Below, piece after piece: positions 24,301 to 35,800 of a stretch of 64,000 bases of DNA (position 1 is the first letter of the stretch; every line of letters begins with the position of its first letter). Location: NCBI GenBank assembly GCA_036924285.1, contig JAYKYS010000005.1, positions 23,720,001 to 23,784,000 on the forward strand. Reading direction: 5' to 3'. Under the pieces are notes generated by a model. It did not search any database. It was not told the origin of the DNA and worked only from the letters and a program-made list of their open reading frames with translations. The position numbers were made by a program, and so were the translations under genes. The DNA comes from Asterella californica (Eukaryota > Streptophyta > Marchantiopsida > Marchantiales > Aytoniaceae).

Positions 24301-27300
24301 GTGACGTTTTGTCCGATCCTCACTCCCAGCCAGCGTGTATGATCGTTGAGGCCGAAGTATGGTGCATCCAGAATTCCTCAGCCAACCTGGTGGATCGAAG
24401 GGGGTGCCCATGCGGACAGCAAGAAAAATAGCAAAAGAATTTGTAGTTGACAAGAGTAAGAGAGAGAGAGAGTACCTGTAAATATACCATGCGCACATAT
24501 ATAAGTGACGTACACGATGGAGCTGCATGCAGTCTTAGAGTCTATTCTTCTATTTCAAGATGAGAAATGTATATTGAAATGTCTGATGCAAAACGTTCAT
24601 ATCTTGAAGCACTTGCACCGTGTGATATATATGTATATACACTTTTTGGATCGATAATTGAGAAGAAAGAAGAGTATTTTCATCTGTGGTGATTATTTGT
24701 TTTGAATTCAGATTGAAGTGGATTAACTGATCAAGCAAGCGGACTTCAAGACTTTGGTGTTAGCCAATTTGGGAGTGATCACGAGAGTCAAGCTTTAGAC
24801 TCGTATTCGGAGCTAGAACTCGGAAAGCTGAGAGAACTGAAGGAGGGGCTGTACTTCTTGCTCAATCACATGGACGAAGACACGCACCTGGATGCAACTA
24901 TATTCTCGGGGACCTACAAGCAGACGATTGCTGCTTCGATGACCTTGATTGTTGATAACATACTTTCCGAAGAGGCTCGAACGATGATTTATCTGATGGT
25001 CATGTGTGAAGATCTCACAGTGAATGAAGCCATCGTAAAAGTCTGGTTTCATCGGATTTATGGTAAATCGAAAGGAGGAGGCATCAAGTATTCTTCAGCG
25101 CTTAATCAGTTGAAGACACAAACAGTCATCGTCTCCGAATCCGAAGATGCATCTTGGAGACAAGAGCCCTTGATGAGGTGGTCTATCCACGAACTGCGCC
25201 GGCAATTCATCCGAGAGAAGAAAAAAAAAGCTCTAGAAGAAATAATGGAGAAGTTAATGGAAGGGCATTCTGAAGAGGATGATGATGATGATTTGATTGC
25301 TGCTCTTTGTCTCCTTTATGCAACTTGTCGCAGCAAAGTCCAATCGGCATCCAAGTTGCAAGTTCATGAGAATTTCCAAAAAGATGGTTATGATCGGTTC
25401 ATCAAGTCATTTGGCTTGTTGCTTCATCCAACAGCTAAGGACGAATCGCAAAAATTATCACATAAATCAGCCAAAGAGATATGCTGCTTCTTTTAGCTTT
25501 TACACCAAGGATATTGTGTTCAATCAAGAAAATATAGTTTCTTCTAGAGTGTTACTGCTAACCATTTGCATTCACTTGCGAGATAACATTGTATTGATAA
25601 GGCGCTCAGGAATACATGCATGTAGGTTTAGATTAAACTTACTATCTAATCACTCCAGATTTCATTTCAGAACTGAAACGTGAACTTATGCAACAGGTCA
25701 TGCTATGTGCACTCAAATATGGGAAGTTGGAAGATGAGGTCATCTCACGGCTCTTGCTATCGCCAGAGGTTGATCTGGCTACCTGCTATGCACTCCAATC
25801 ATATTCGACGAAATCTAGCTTGTTATCCAAAGTTGTGAGGATTCTTGCAGCAAAAATAGCCTCACACTTACTTGTCGATATCAACTCAAATACAAGCGAA
25901 AATCTCAGCATGTATTTACAAGCCTTTCGCAGATTCGGCCATGATCAGACCTGGGAGATAGTGCCTAATCTGCCTGAAACATTGTGCAGTCTGCTCCAAC
26001 AATCACAAGATGTAAAGATATCCACAAACCTCTTGCGTGTCCTGGAATCGCTAACTTGGCATCCGAAAAAGTATACTAGGAGGATTGCATCGATCCCAGA
26101 TCTACTAAAAACCCTTGTTAGATTTTTGGATAAAGTTAGATACCCAGATCTCTTTAAACTCTCTATCGGAAATATATACGCATTGGTTAGCCATCCGCGA
26201 GATGACCAGATCAGAGTCAATTTAGGAGCCATTCCAAATGCTCTGCAGAATTTGATAGATTTGTTACCATTTAGTATAATAGCAGCCCGTACTTTAACTT
26301 ACTTGTCCGATACGCCTTTTATTGCGGAGAAAATTGCATCAACTCCTGCAAATTTGAGGTCTCTGTTGCAGCTTTTGGGAGATGATCAAAATTTCGTGCT
26401 GGTAAGTAGCGTGCTTTTGGTCTTTGAAAAGCTTTTATCGACGAGCTCCGGCAGAAAGTCCGTCTGCGCGTGTCCAGAAGCACTGGAGCGGCTTGTTGAG
26501 CTCATCAACGAAGATATCTTCAAGAAGGACCATGATCGCTCATTGCGGTCATGGGCTTTTTCATTGTCGCGTGGAGTGGCGGTTGCGGTCCGTCTTATCA
26601 CAAATTGCGGTAAGGAGTTTGAATCATTCTTATCAGCAGGATTGGGGAGGTACATGACACTTCTGGCGGACGGAGTCATTGCAACAATTCAAATTGGGGC
26701 GGTACAAGCACTAGAGTACCTTGCTTCTGAGTCTGCGATTTGCACGACCTTAAGGCAATTATACCCAGAAGTAGGTGCTCAACTGCTCAAATTGATGGAT
26801 GAAGATGCGGACGTGGTTCCTTTCAATTGCTTGACTGATGCATTTCACACTATTATTGTCAAACAACGGGAGCATGGAGACTGGAACTGTGTGAATGAGG
26901 CCATCATACGGTACGCTACTCTCTTGGAGGTTGGAAAGTTGCAGGAAGGAGCAGCACGAGCTTTGAGCAAGCTCAGTTTGAAGCTAGAAACCTGCAAGCT
27001 ATTGGACTCATCAACCGTCCAAAAGCTCGTAGGTCTGGTTAGAGAAGGAACATCCTCCTCAACAATAGAGCATGTGACCTACACACTCCAGAGCATATGG
27101 ATCAAAAGAGAAGTTATGAGCTATACAGATGTGCTCATTTCTGAGGCTTTGAGGAGGTACGTTGCTCTCTTGGAAGATGGGGTAGAACAGAATTTGCAAT
27201 CAGAATCAGCTCGAGCACTTGGAATGTTTGGTTATTTTACTCCACATCGTGAGCTGATAATTAAATATCCAGGTGCATTGCAAAAGCTTTCTGGAATTAT

Positions 27301-30053
27301 CAGAGTCAACGGGAATCCTTCTATTCTATCCAACGTGGCATGTGCTCTAGAGAGCATCACAGTCCAGGGAACAGATCTACAAGGTCTAGTAGGTAGCTTC
27401 TTCTCAACAGCGCTGGAAAGATACGTTTCACTCCTCGTAGACGGGGTGAAAGAGGAACTGCAAGAAGGAGCTGTTAGAGCTCTAGGAAAGCTCGCTTTCA
27501 ATGGAACTGTCCGCAAGCTTTTCTGCTGCATCCCGAATGCGATACAATGTTTACTGGGGCGTTTGGAAAGAAGTTTCGTTGATAAATCTCGGACCTTGGA
27601 GGATTTAGCCATAGCTATCGACAAACTCTTGGTCTCAGGAAAAGAGCTCGAGGAAACGAGGAGGTCGACAATTTTGTCACAGATTGCGGAACGGTACATT
27701 GATCTTCTTGGTGATGAAGACCAGCATGCAGTGCAAGTACAAGCTTTAGAAGCGCTGACGGCACTTTGCAAAACCGATGATGGTCGGAGATGTGTTTTTA
27801 CGCTACCAGGGGCTGTAGATCGCATTGTTGGCCTCCTGGACCTAAACATACATGCGGTTAATCATGCAATCCTGTACACATTTACCGAATTCATTATTGT
27901 TTCCACTGTTGGCGGGACGAACTTGGCAGACGAATCTATGGTTACTTTCTTACTTGATGCTACAGAACGCCTCATCAAGCTTGTAACGCAGCTAGACGGA
28001 GCAGAATGGATCCTCACTGAACGGATATTAGTTGCACTAACGCCACTTGCTCTATACCCAACCATTAGCAAAGTAATATTTTCTCATCCCGAAGTACAGG
28101 TTCTACTTAAGAAACTCTTGATAGAAGACAGAACTCCACCCACTATCTTCGTCTACGCTGCAGCGATTGCATGGACTATCAACCTTAGAAGATCAGATCT
28201 GGATGAAAGGATCACGGCGGAATTTCTTACCAAAGTTTTGGCGAGTTACTCCTCTCTACAGTCAAACGTGGACGACGTCCACTCGACCCAGTCACATAAG
28301 CAGGAGGCAGGAAGAATACTTGATGAGCTTACTTGCAAACCAGCTATCTCCGACCAAGCCAAGATTTCTCCTATGCTTGTGGCCTGGCGCGTTGTAGGAC
28401 ATCTAGAGGAGATATATCTAGAGAAGCATCGGTCTGATAGTTCTTATCTGTACCACTATTCTATTACCTTACTCGTGGTAACTACTTCGAATATGGCTGT
28501 AGATAATCCTGATCGTGAATCAGGTGGTCAGTCGACTACAACATGGCAGGTCAAGTTGATGTCGGAAGCTATGAAGATATACGTCTCATTGCTTGATTAC
28601 GAGCATAGTTACGTCACTGATAGCGAGCGAAGTGAAGCATGTGAAGTCATAGCCTTGCAGCTTAAGCCGAGATCAGAACACAGTCCGTTACTGTCAGAAT
28701 GTCCATCAATCGAAGAAAAACTTCTTGCAACATTTGCTTGGTGTGAAGAAGCTTCGATCTTAGAAGACATTGAGAGACAATCTCCATCCCGAGGGCCTTC
28801 TTCAAAATTCAAAGAGCGATGCACATATGAGGCTATTAAGTCTCTGACTCTTATAAATCCTTCTTCCACAGACCAGATTGTGTTGTCCTCGAGTGCAGCC
28901 TATAGCGGGCGAGGTCACGCGAAGAGCAGTTTGAGGATGTATGAAAGTGCTCTTGTGGACTACGACAGAGCATTGGAACTACGTCCAAATTCAGCACTCC
29001 TGTTCTGATAACGATCCCTCAACGCCTACCCTCTTTCTATGTAAAAACTTATGGCTATGATTTGTCTAGTCGAAGTGGGGCTTTGTGTCTTGAGTGCTGA
29101 CTAATCAACATAGGAGTCTAAACTATTTAGACCAGAAATTCATCTCATACCAATGAGTTGAGTACCCGAATCCTTTCAAAATCGTTTTCTTTCTTGTTCG
29201 ATTTGTTTTTGAAATCTGTTTATGTCATTATAGACGGATTACACCACCCTCTCAGTTCTCCGCTCGCGAGAACCCGAGTCGCCCATGAGGAACCCGCTCG
29301 ACTTGGCATGACCACCACAAGCCAACCCCATATGCGACGTGATGAACCCCCGACCTGTACTTCTAAGGTCGAGAGCTGGTCTAGAGAATCCCTCCTTTAT
29401 CAACATGCATGTTAAAATTGATGAACTAGAGGTGAAGCAAGAATACCCTTTCCATATAGCCTCACAAATTGAGAGGATTACTTAAATTGAGAGAGTTGCT
29501 TGTAAAGTTCAGTACAGTAACTATTGACAGTGTGATTTTCGTGACACTGATCCATACAAAGCAAGATGGTGACAACGAATTCGCAGACAGCTGACTGTAT
29601 AATGATGAACATTCGAACTTGACAGGCAATGGTTGGCATGACAACACACTCTAATAATCTTATGACTTGAATTTCACTTGCAGTGGACGAGCCTACATCA
29701 GAGCTCAGCTCTCAGATATATCAGGAGCTTCCAGTGATTTACACCGAGCTGTAAATGTAGATCCTGATAATTACTTTTGCAGACGAGAATTGGGAGTCCT
29801 ACAACGAATCATGGGGAATCTCGACGATGCTCTTGCACATCTAGATCTGGCAGTAGATCTGAGTTCCCCGAGCGGATTATTTCACTCTCTTAGACAAAGA
29901 GGGTATGTTAAGTTCTTACTGGGAGACGGGAAAGGAGCTAGCGTTGATGCTGAGAAAGCAATGCTCTCTAAGACTGCTTGGCGATACGTTCCTGTGTTTA
30001 CTAAGGAAAATTTTTCAACTTCATCAGTAAGATATCTTCACTTTGCAACGTAG
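18400..30053 (+). CDS. NLR-type immune receptor: four-helix N-terminus, NB-ARC, armadillo repeats, TPR
   Basis: Proposed exons 18,400-19,473, 24,719-25,386, 25,671-29,001 and 29,684-30,053 all close in phase if one extra base near 19,405-19,411 is ignored; the product would then be about 1,813 residues. Residues 1-150 form a helical domain whose FEKCQKANCCLRFYKK segment resembles RPW8/MCAfunc/HeLo-like bundles. NB-ARC follows: P-loop GESGRGKST, kinase-2 RTMLIIIDNV, RNBS-B-like KYLVTSQK, then a winged-helix-like ILSEEARTMIYL in exon 2. I see no GLPLA motif, so an exon may be missing. Exon 3 (about 1,100 residues) is tandem helical ARM-type repeats; the end of exon 3 and exon 4 are TPRs (YESALVDYDRALELRPNSA; MGNLDDALAHLDLAVDL). 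NLRs bind nucleotide and signal pathogen perception; ARM/TPR here takes the place usually held by LRR. The first exon reads into a stop at 19,411. A good donor (GTAAGA) at 30,027 means the true 3' end may differ. Confidence 0.8.
19405..19413 (+). other. apparent 1-nt frameshift in the NB-ARC domain
   Basis: The long frame ends PSMEEAR-stop at 19,411-19,413, while the next frame over continues with KFYESIVEPGL up to a consensus donor cag|GTACGT at 19,473/19,474. The break falls in a 'gcgcgc' run. A 1-nt insertion (true or sequencing error) is the simplest reading. Confidence 0.7.
19550..19780 (-). mobile_element. tRNA-derived SINE-like copy
   Basis: On the minus strand a tRNA-like head has an A-box-like word tggttgagttcc (19,764-19,753) and a B-box-like word ggttcaaactc (19,729-19,719). 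A roughly 140-bp body follows, with a tail ending 'ctagttggccttgttctaaa'. Box spacing is shorter than in a real tRNA, so this is a degenerate pol III promoter or a tRNA-derived SINE rather than a tRNA gene. The 20-nt tail is identical to the tail at 22,639-22,658. Confidence 0.5.
19960..22500 (-). mobile_element. 5'-truncated LINE (non-LTR retrotransposon), copy 2
   Basis: Reverse-transcriptase pieces run 5'-3' on the minus strand: finger/palm start (22,422-22,084; LLPSGKAPGMDDLT), palm (22,065-21,784; HYKIIANIVALRL), then SWLGVRIGQN (21,672-21,463), the conserved PEEMGGLGLKN region (21,422-20,871) and the zinc-binding RT tail region (20,840-20,084). Frames are broken repeatedly. No endonuclease is present, so the copy is 5'-truncated as expected for LINEs. 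It lies inside the receptor intron, antisense to the host gene. Confidence 0.8.
22639..24420 (-). mobile_element. 5'-truncated LINE, copy 1
   Basis: Same family and orientation as the neighbouring copy. It retains the RIGQNVTEERVWRYMDSI block (24,323-24,096) and the zf-RVT domain (23,368-23,129, CVFCKLATENLTHLLVIC with the expected Cys/His spacing). The 3' region matches copy 2 and ends with the shared tail 'ctagttggccttgttctaaa'. All frames are decayed. Confidence 0.75.
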
Positions 30054-31230
30054 CCAACCACTATTACGTACGTTTTGTAAAACTAACTTGTGATAGGTTT
30101 GACTCTGACTAGCTTAAGTGTAGCACTAAACGTCAGGCGGAAGACCCAGTACGATCCAAATTTATTTTGTTAGCCTGCATTTGTACCATCTGGCTAATAC
30201 AGTTACGTATGATGTTTATGATACTTGTTCTTTCCAAATGCAATCAGACTATCAGATTAAAGATGGCATGCATATTATAGCAACACTTACTTATATTCAC
30301 GACTTGGAGTTGTAAGTCCATGATTGAAAGTCGAATTTAGTTCTCCATGGAGCTTATAGAGTAATAACACATTTTCAGGAGTGTGCAAGTTCCTAGTTGC
30401 TCATATCATCTGTAGGACCTGGAATTGTTTATCAGTAAGTTTATTTACTTTGTGTTGTTCTCTACACGTTTCCAGCACATGGTCCTTTTGAATCTGAAGT
30501 TGTAAGTGGATTTTCGCTCTATTATCAACAAATATTTTACTCTCGGCCTCTCGTGCCCTTCAATGGCAAGAAAAGAACTTCCAGAACCGATTTTCCAAAA
30601 CAAAAAGAAACGGTATGTGACGAATTCAAATGACAGAGCTTGTATATTCTCCTTCTGTCTGAGCTCTAGATCATTTGCGTGCACAACTCTATTAGTTCAA
30701 ACCTTCATCCGAGTTCGAGTTGAATTGCATGTTTGGTAAACTTCCTAGAGTGGTAAAATTGCTCAAGACATGATTCTGGTTTGAAACTAATCTTGTTTCC
30801 CACCATGCCGTACGTACTTATTATTCAATGAGCCAAAATTCCTACTGAAGAGTACTGTCTAATTCAAGGAGTACTTTCGTTGATGCATGATGAAAAGTAT
30901 TCTTTAAGGAGAATAATGTGCCCACCGTTGTTACCTTTGGTCTTATGAATTTCGATTCTGAAGATGAGGATCAATGGGACAGTGGATCAAGTAGTTTAGT
31001 GCAACTAATGATCTGAATCAGTCGCAAACATGTCATCTATGTTCAAGAATTTAACAGGACTCTAAAACCATGATTTTGAATTTCGAGAAAAACTGAAGTC
31101 TTAGAGCTTCGTAAGACAACTTTATACCAAATTCTGTATATCACAAAAAGACGCGTAAGGAATTTAATCTAACTCATGCAGCTTCTCACGATTCCTCTCA
31201 CTGGAATCAGTAAAAAGCTCTTTGGATTAC
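30054..31230. other. intergenic, no supported gene
   Basis: Downstream of the receptor gene. Only short frames without family resemblance are present (the longest about 79 codons). It may contain receptor 3' UTR. Confidence 0.4.
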
Positions 31231-31267
31231 TGATATTATATTTATCTACATGATGTATAGGATAAGC

Positions 31268-31440
31268 CCCGAAGTGAAACCGAAGAGAGTGACTTCCACT
31301 ACAACTGGGAAACCAACACGACCACGATCTTGGCTTCCCCAACACAAAAGGTGAGAGAAATCTTTAGAGTGACTAGCACTAAAGTTGAGAAACCGCGATC
31401 ATGGCTTACGCAGCATAACAGGCGAAAAAAAAATTGACGA
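31268..31440 (+). other. possible duplicated exon fragment (PRSWL motif)
   Basis: Two adjacent stretches encode similar peptides: GKPTRPRSWLPQHKR (about 31,303-31,349) and VEKPRSWLTQHNRRKK (about 31,384-31,430). The first is followed by a donor-like 'aaagGTGAG'. No longer gene can be assembled around them. Confidence 0.25.
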
Positions 31441-31789
31441 CGCATTTTAAAAATCATGTTCAAAGATCATAACTTACCAAAAATAATATATATATAAATC
31501 ATAATTTATCAACGAAATGTATGTCTCGCCTGGAACGAAATGTATGTCTCGCCTGGAGAGTATGATGTATCGTTATATAGGCACTCCAGATACAAAGGAA
31601 AAGATACTTTATATTTCCAGAATCCTTTACGCTCAATGATGCTCTGTTGATAACAACGAATCAAGTGGTTTAATCTTTTGAAGGATGTAAAATCCTTCAA
31701 AAACTTGACATTTCCTCATTGCATCTCATGAAAATCCTTACCCTTGCGATGGAGAAAATTACTGTTAAGACTGTGAGACAACGTACAAG

Positions 31790-32002
31790 GTGATGGGTCC
31801 AAACAGAACCAGGATCCTACATAACGAAGATTGGTGGCCGGGAGACATGGATGCAACTGATAACGAGGAGTTCATACATGCTACTGGCCACTTGCCAGCT
31901 GATAGCGAAGAGCTCATACATGCTACTAGCCACTTGCCGAGCTATGACGATCCACAAAACAAACTCGCGCACCTCCAACTAACTTTGAACTGCCAATGGT
32001 AA
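31790..32002 (+). CDS. hypothetical 70-codon frame with a 14-residue repeat
   Basis: An ATG-initiated frame in which a 42-bp unit is duplicated, giving EEFIHATGHLPAD and EELIHATSHLPSY. Acidic and soluble. It could be an exon or chance; it lies 0.9 kb beyond the end of the convergent MUCI70-like gene. Confidence 0.25.
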   Translation: MMGPNRTRILHNEDWWPGDMDATDNEEFIHATGHLPADSEELIHATSHLPSYDDPQNKLAHLQLTLNCQW

Positions 32003-32887
32003 CAATTAGAATGATCCATGTGACAATTCTGAGGCTGCCGTTCTGTTCCGGGAGTTTTAACCAAATGAATATATGTCGGTCCATGAGGGTAGCAGCGCAA
32101 AGGCAAAAACGACTCATACAAAACTTCTGGCAACCCGAAAATACTGAATTCGGAGAAATATTTAGTAATTTGCACGGAGGGACGGAACGTGCGCTGACTT
32201 TCAGCCCTATAAACTGACGAAAACTTCCTAACCATGGGACGACAAACGGGAGTATGTAGCACAGACCACATTTCCAGAGATTGTGCAAGCGTACCAAGAT
32301 GACATGTACAGTATATGCAATGCAGACAGATTCATGCGAAAAGAATCTTTCTAATGCGCAAAAGAAACTGAGGTCTAGAACTGCGAAAGGATAAAGACAA
32401 CCTTTCAGTTCTAGATAAGAGACCATGATAGTATGAAGAATTTATGCAGCGACCACGATTAACCACTAGTAAGAAGAGAACACTGCGGAGAGTGAGAAGA
32501 ACGTACTGAAAACGTAAAAGTACATAATGAACGTATAGGAACAGCAGAAGTGCGCATTACGATGTAAGTCATGAGTAAATTGCAAGTGCTAATCGGAGAA
32601 CAAGAACGGATGAATTCTCTAATTACCTTGTAAAACTGGAGTATAAAATCTACTCGAACAAGTTTTTTTCTTAAATCTCTGGAGCTTTATAAACATCAAC
32701 GTGGCCGGTAACTCTACTGTCCTCGAAAGAAGAATCTTCGGTTAAGATACAAAACTGGAAGGTACAAAGAACAAGCCTTTACTTTACAAAGCTGCCCGCG
32801 CAGCGTTGGGAAGAATATCCCCTCTACCGGGAATAGCGAACATGTATCCAAACATTGCAAGCAAATTATGTAGCAATATTCTTCACC
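32003..32887 (-). other. 3' flank of the MUCI70-like gene
   Basis: No supported coding sequence; the frames here are short and conflicting. The part near 32,700-32,887 probably includes the gene's 3' UTR, but no polyadenylation site is assigned. Confidence 0.35.
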
Positions 32888-35800
32888 TCAGTGCCTGCGA
32901 CCTTTAACCAGTGCATCCTCCGCCTTGTGTCGGTATAATTTTGCGACCGCCTTCCGCTCACAATCCTGATACCAAACCCGGATTTCTTTTAAGAATTCCA
33001 CTCTTTAAGTCTCCCTTTGTAGAAGGCTAAACTCAGTACCAAGCGGGCATAATCGAGTTGCTGGTCTAAACTCCTAAAGCAAAACTCTGGGTAGGTCCAC
33101 TTTACCTTAAACATATTTAGCCGGAAACGAGAACGCGGGTTGGTGCGGACAAGCTTCAAGTACGTATAAGCAAAACTTAATTGATCTCTTGGAGTGAACC
33201 GGTCAACTTCATTGAACCAGAGACAAGAAAATAAGTTGGACATAGGTGTATGTGCTCTCACAATGAACGATCCTTCCGGAACATCTGCAACGACGAAGCT
33301 CAAAGGTGAGGTAAAAACACAGGAGCTAGGCAGATTGGCGAGAAGACCAACCTTGAAATATACGATCTTTGCTGAGATAGTTAGTGACCACATCCCAACA
33401 AGCTCAAACAAAGAAAACTGCCCTCAACACGGGTTGTGTCACTTGAACCGACGTCGGACGTTCAAAGGTTCCACTTTATCGCAGCAAACTCTGTGACCCC
33501 TTGCACAACGACTGGACAAACACAGGTAATAAGGAACGCCCCTTGCCCGGAGTTCACTCCTCACGCAGATCATCAACGTCAAACTTACGGCTTGGCAGCA
33601 GCTTGTTGGGATCGGATGCATTAAAGCGCGGCAGGCCGTCTGCTTGGTAGAAGGCAAACTGCTGATCAATGACCGAGTGATTATACTTGTTCAGCTTCTT
33701 GTTTTGTTCAACTTCTTCCCACACACAGTGTCGATCATAGTGATTTGAAATAGCGTATTCATGATGACCACGCCACAAAAGATATTCCAGAATCAAAAGA
33801 GGATCACTCTGCAGCCGTAGCTTGCTGTCCAGCCACACAGAATACCTGCGTACGAGGGACACAGTGAGCTACGCTGACTGCTGATTTTAAACATTACAAA
33901 CATAAGAACAGCAGACAAACCCACTCCACACAAAGGCAGAGAGGATCAAGACACACGCCCAAAGAGAGTAACCGAGAGATAGTAGTTTTTGAAAATGCAA
34001 TCAGAATAACCTTCCTATGTTCCTATGCATGTCGACAAGAATAAGCGAAAGCAAGCAGAAGTACCTCGCATTTGGGAACAGCCGGTGAGTCAAGAACTTC
34101 GGCACTTTGCCCGTGCGACGGTTGTCAGGAAATGGCACGTTCTTTATGAGCACAATCCGCCATAATCCAAGGTTCATGTTCTCATCTGGTACTTCACCCT
34201 CTTCTTTCATACCATCCAGGCTCGGCTGATCCACAAACATCGCAAAGCATACTTTCTTCTTCGAAGCACTGGTAACCTGCAGACATAAGGAGAAACAACT
34301 ATGTGATTCAGCCCTACCTCTAAAACCAAACCTTCACTAACGAAACGAGAAAATAAAGGGAAATCGTAATTTGCATGAGGAGCTGCAAATTAGCCAGTGT
34401 AATGGTAATGGAACGTGAATCATACCTTTTTCCCAGAAGGATTCCGAATGTGATCATAGTTGCCGAAGATGCAGGACGACACCGCAATGTGGCAAGTCTG
34501 CAGGTAATCCATATCCTCCTTACTTATCTCAAAGCCTGTGCCCCGATACCCTGTAGGTCCTCTAACGAATCCACAGTGCAAATCTTCTTGATCCTTGGCC
34601 ACAAACGACACTTCTCTCTCTAAGAGGGTTTGATGTCCAGCAAACCTTGGCTCCCACAGAGGATTGTCAGCAGGTTTCTCCTCCCTTTGCCGGTAAGTCA
34701 ATGAGAAGCTCTCAAATCTCGCGTTTTCAGTGGGCTGTCTCAGTGCTCTGGTCGAATTGAGAAAGGATATCTCACAAGGAGGAACTGCGGCATCCATGTA
34801 ATTTGGTTAAGTAGCAGCATTTTTACTCTCCATAAACTTGTAAGTTCCTGTAAAAAGTACCAATAATGTTCTCGTACTGAAAGATCACAGTTACAACATT
34901 TTCATCTTCTCAAAAGGACATAACCTTTTCCAAACATCAAGCATAACCCAACAGTTTATGGCAAAAATACCATACTTGAACGCTTTCTCTTCTTTTTGGT
35001 CTTTCCAGGCAACTGCTCCGGTTGCAAGTGCTCTTCCTCTTCCTCCTCCGTGCGGGACATGTCATCATCATGCGTTGTATCTTCCTCATGAATCAACTGC
35101 TCTTTATTGAGACCTGCAATAGCATTGGAAGTGTTCTTACTTCTACCCCATGTTAAAGGCTCGGAAACTTTTTCTGAATTATCTTCAAAACCATCTCCAG
35201 ACTCTAAGTTCAATGACGGATCTGTTCTATGTGCGTATAACTGAGCTTCTCTCAGGAAGTCGAATAATCTTGGGTCTTCACCTGTCCTAAGGGCGGTGTG
35301 TCTACTAAGACTGTAAAGAGACCCTTCTGGATCTTCACCTTCACTAGCATCTCTAGACCTGATGCTTTCATCATCTATATTCGACTCGCTATCTACAACT
35401 TCATTTCCATTGAAAATAGTGTGCGTACTTTTGGCAGAATCTTCTACGTCGTCTCTATCTTGCTCAACTTCAAATCTCTCTTCAAATTCATTTTTCAACT
35501 CTTGATGAGAAGACCAATCTTCGTGAGGAGTCGTCAGAGTGAACCTTGATTCCTCTCTTCCATCTGGATCACTGTCTCCTTCAATAAAAGAGCTACCCTT
35601 GTGTCCGTGTACAGTGGTGATTTCATTCTCATGGTTAGAAGAACGGAGCTCTTCCTTGAGGCTAGCATTGAGGAAATGCTCTTCTTCTCGACCCCTTCCA
35701 CTGTGGAATCTTGTATGGACGGTATTTTCCTCCCTTGATTTCATCTCCTTGATTTGTTCAACCGTTATATCATTAGTCCTTTCAAACTCGGACTTGTCCG

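Larger units (their letters stand above)
19474..24718 (+). other. 5.2-kb first intron of the receptor gene, filled with retroelements
   Basis: Donor GTACGT at 19,474; proposed acceptor AG at 24,717-24,718, chosen because it is the only nearby site that gives the right phase and an open frame into exon 2. It contains a SINE-like copy and two LINE fragments, all on the minus strand. The acceptor is weaker than the donor. Confidence 0.55.
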
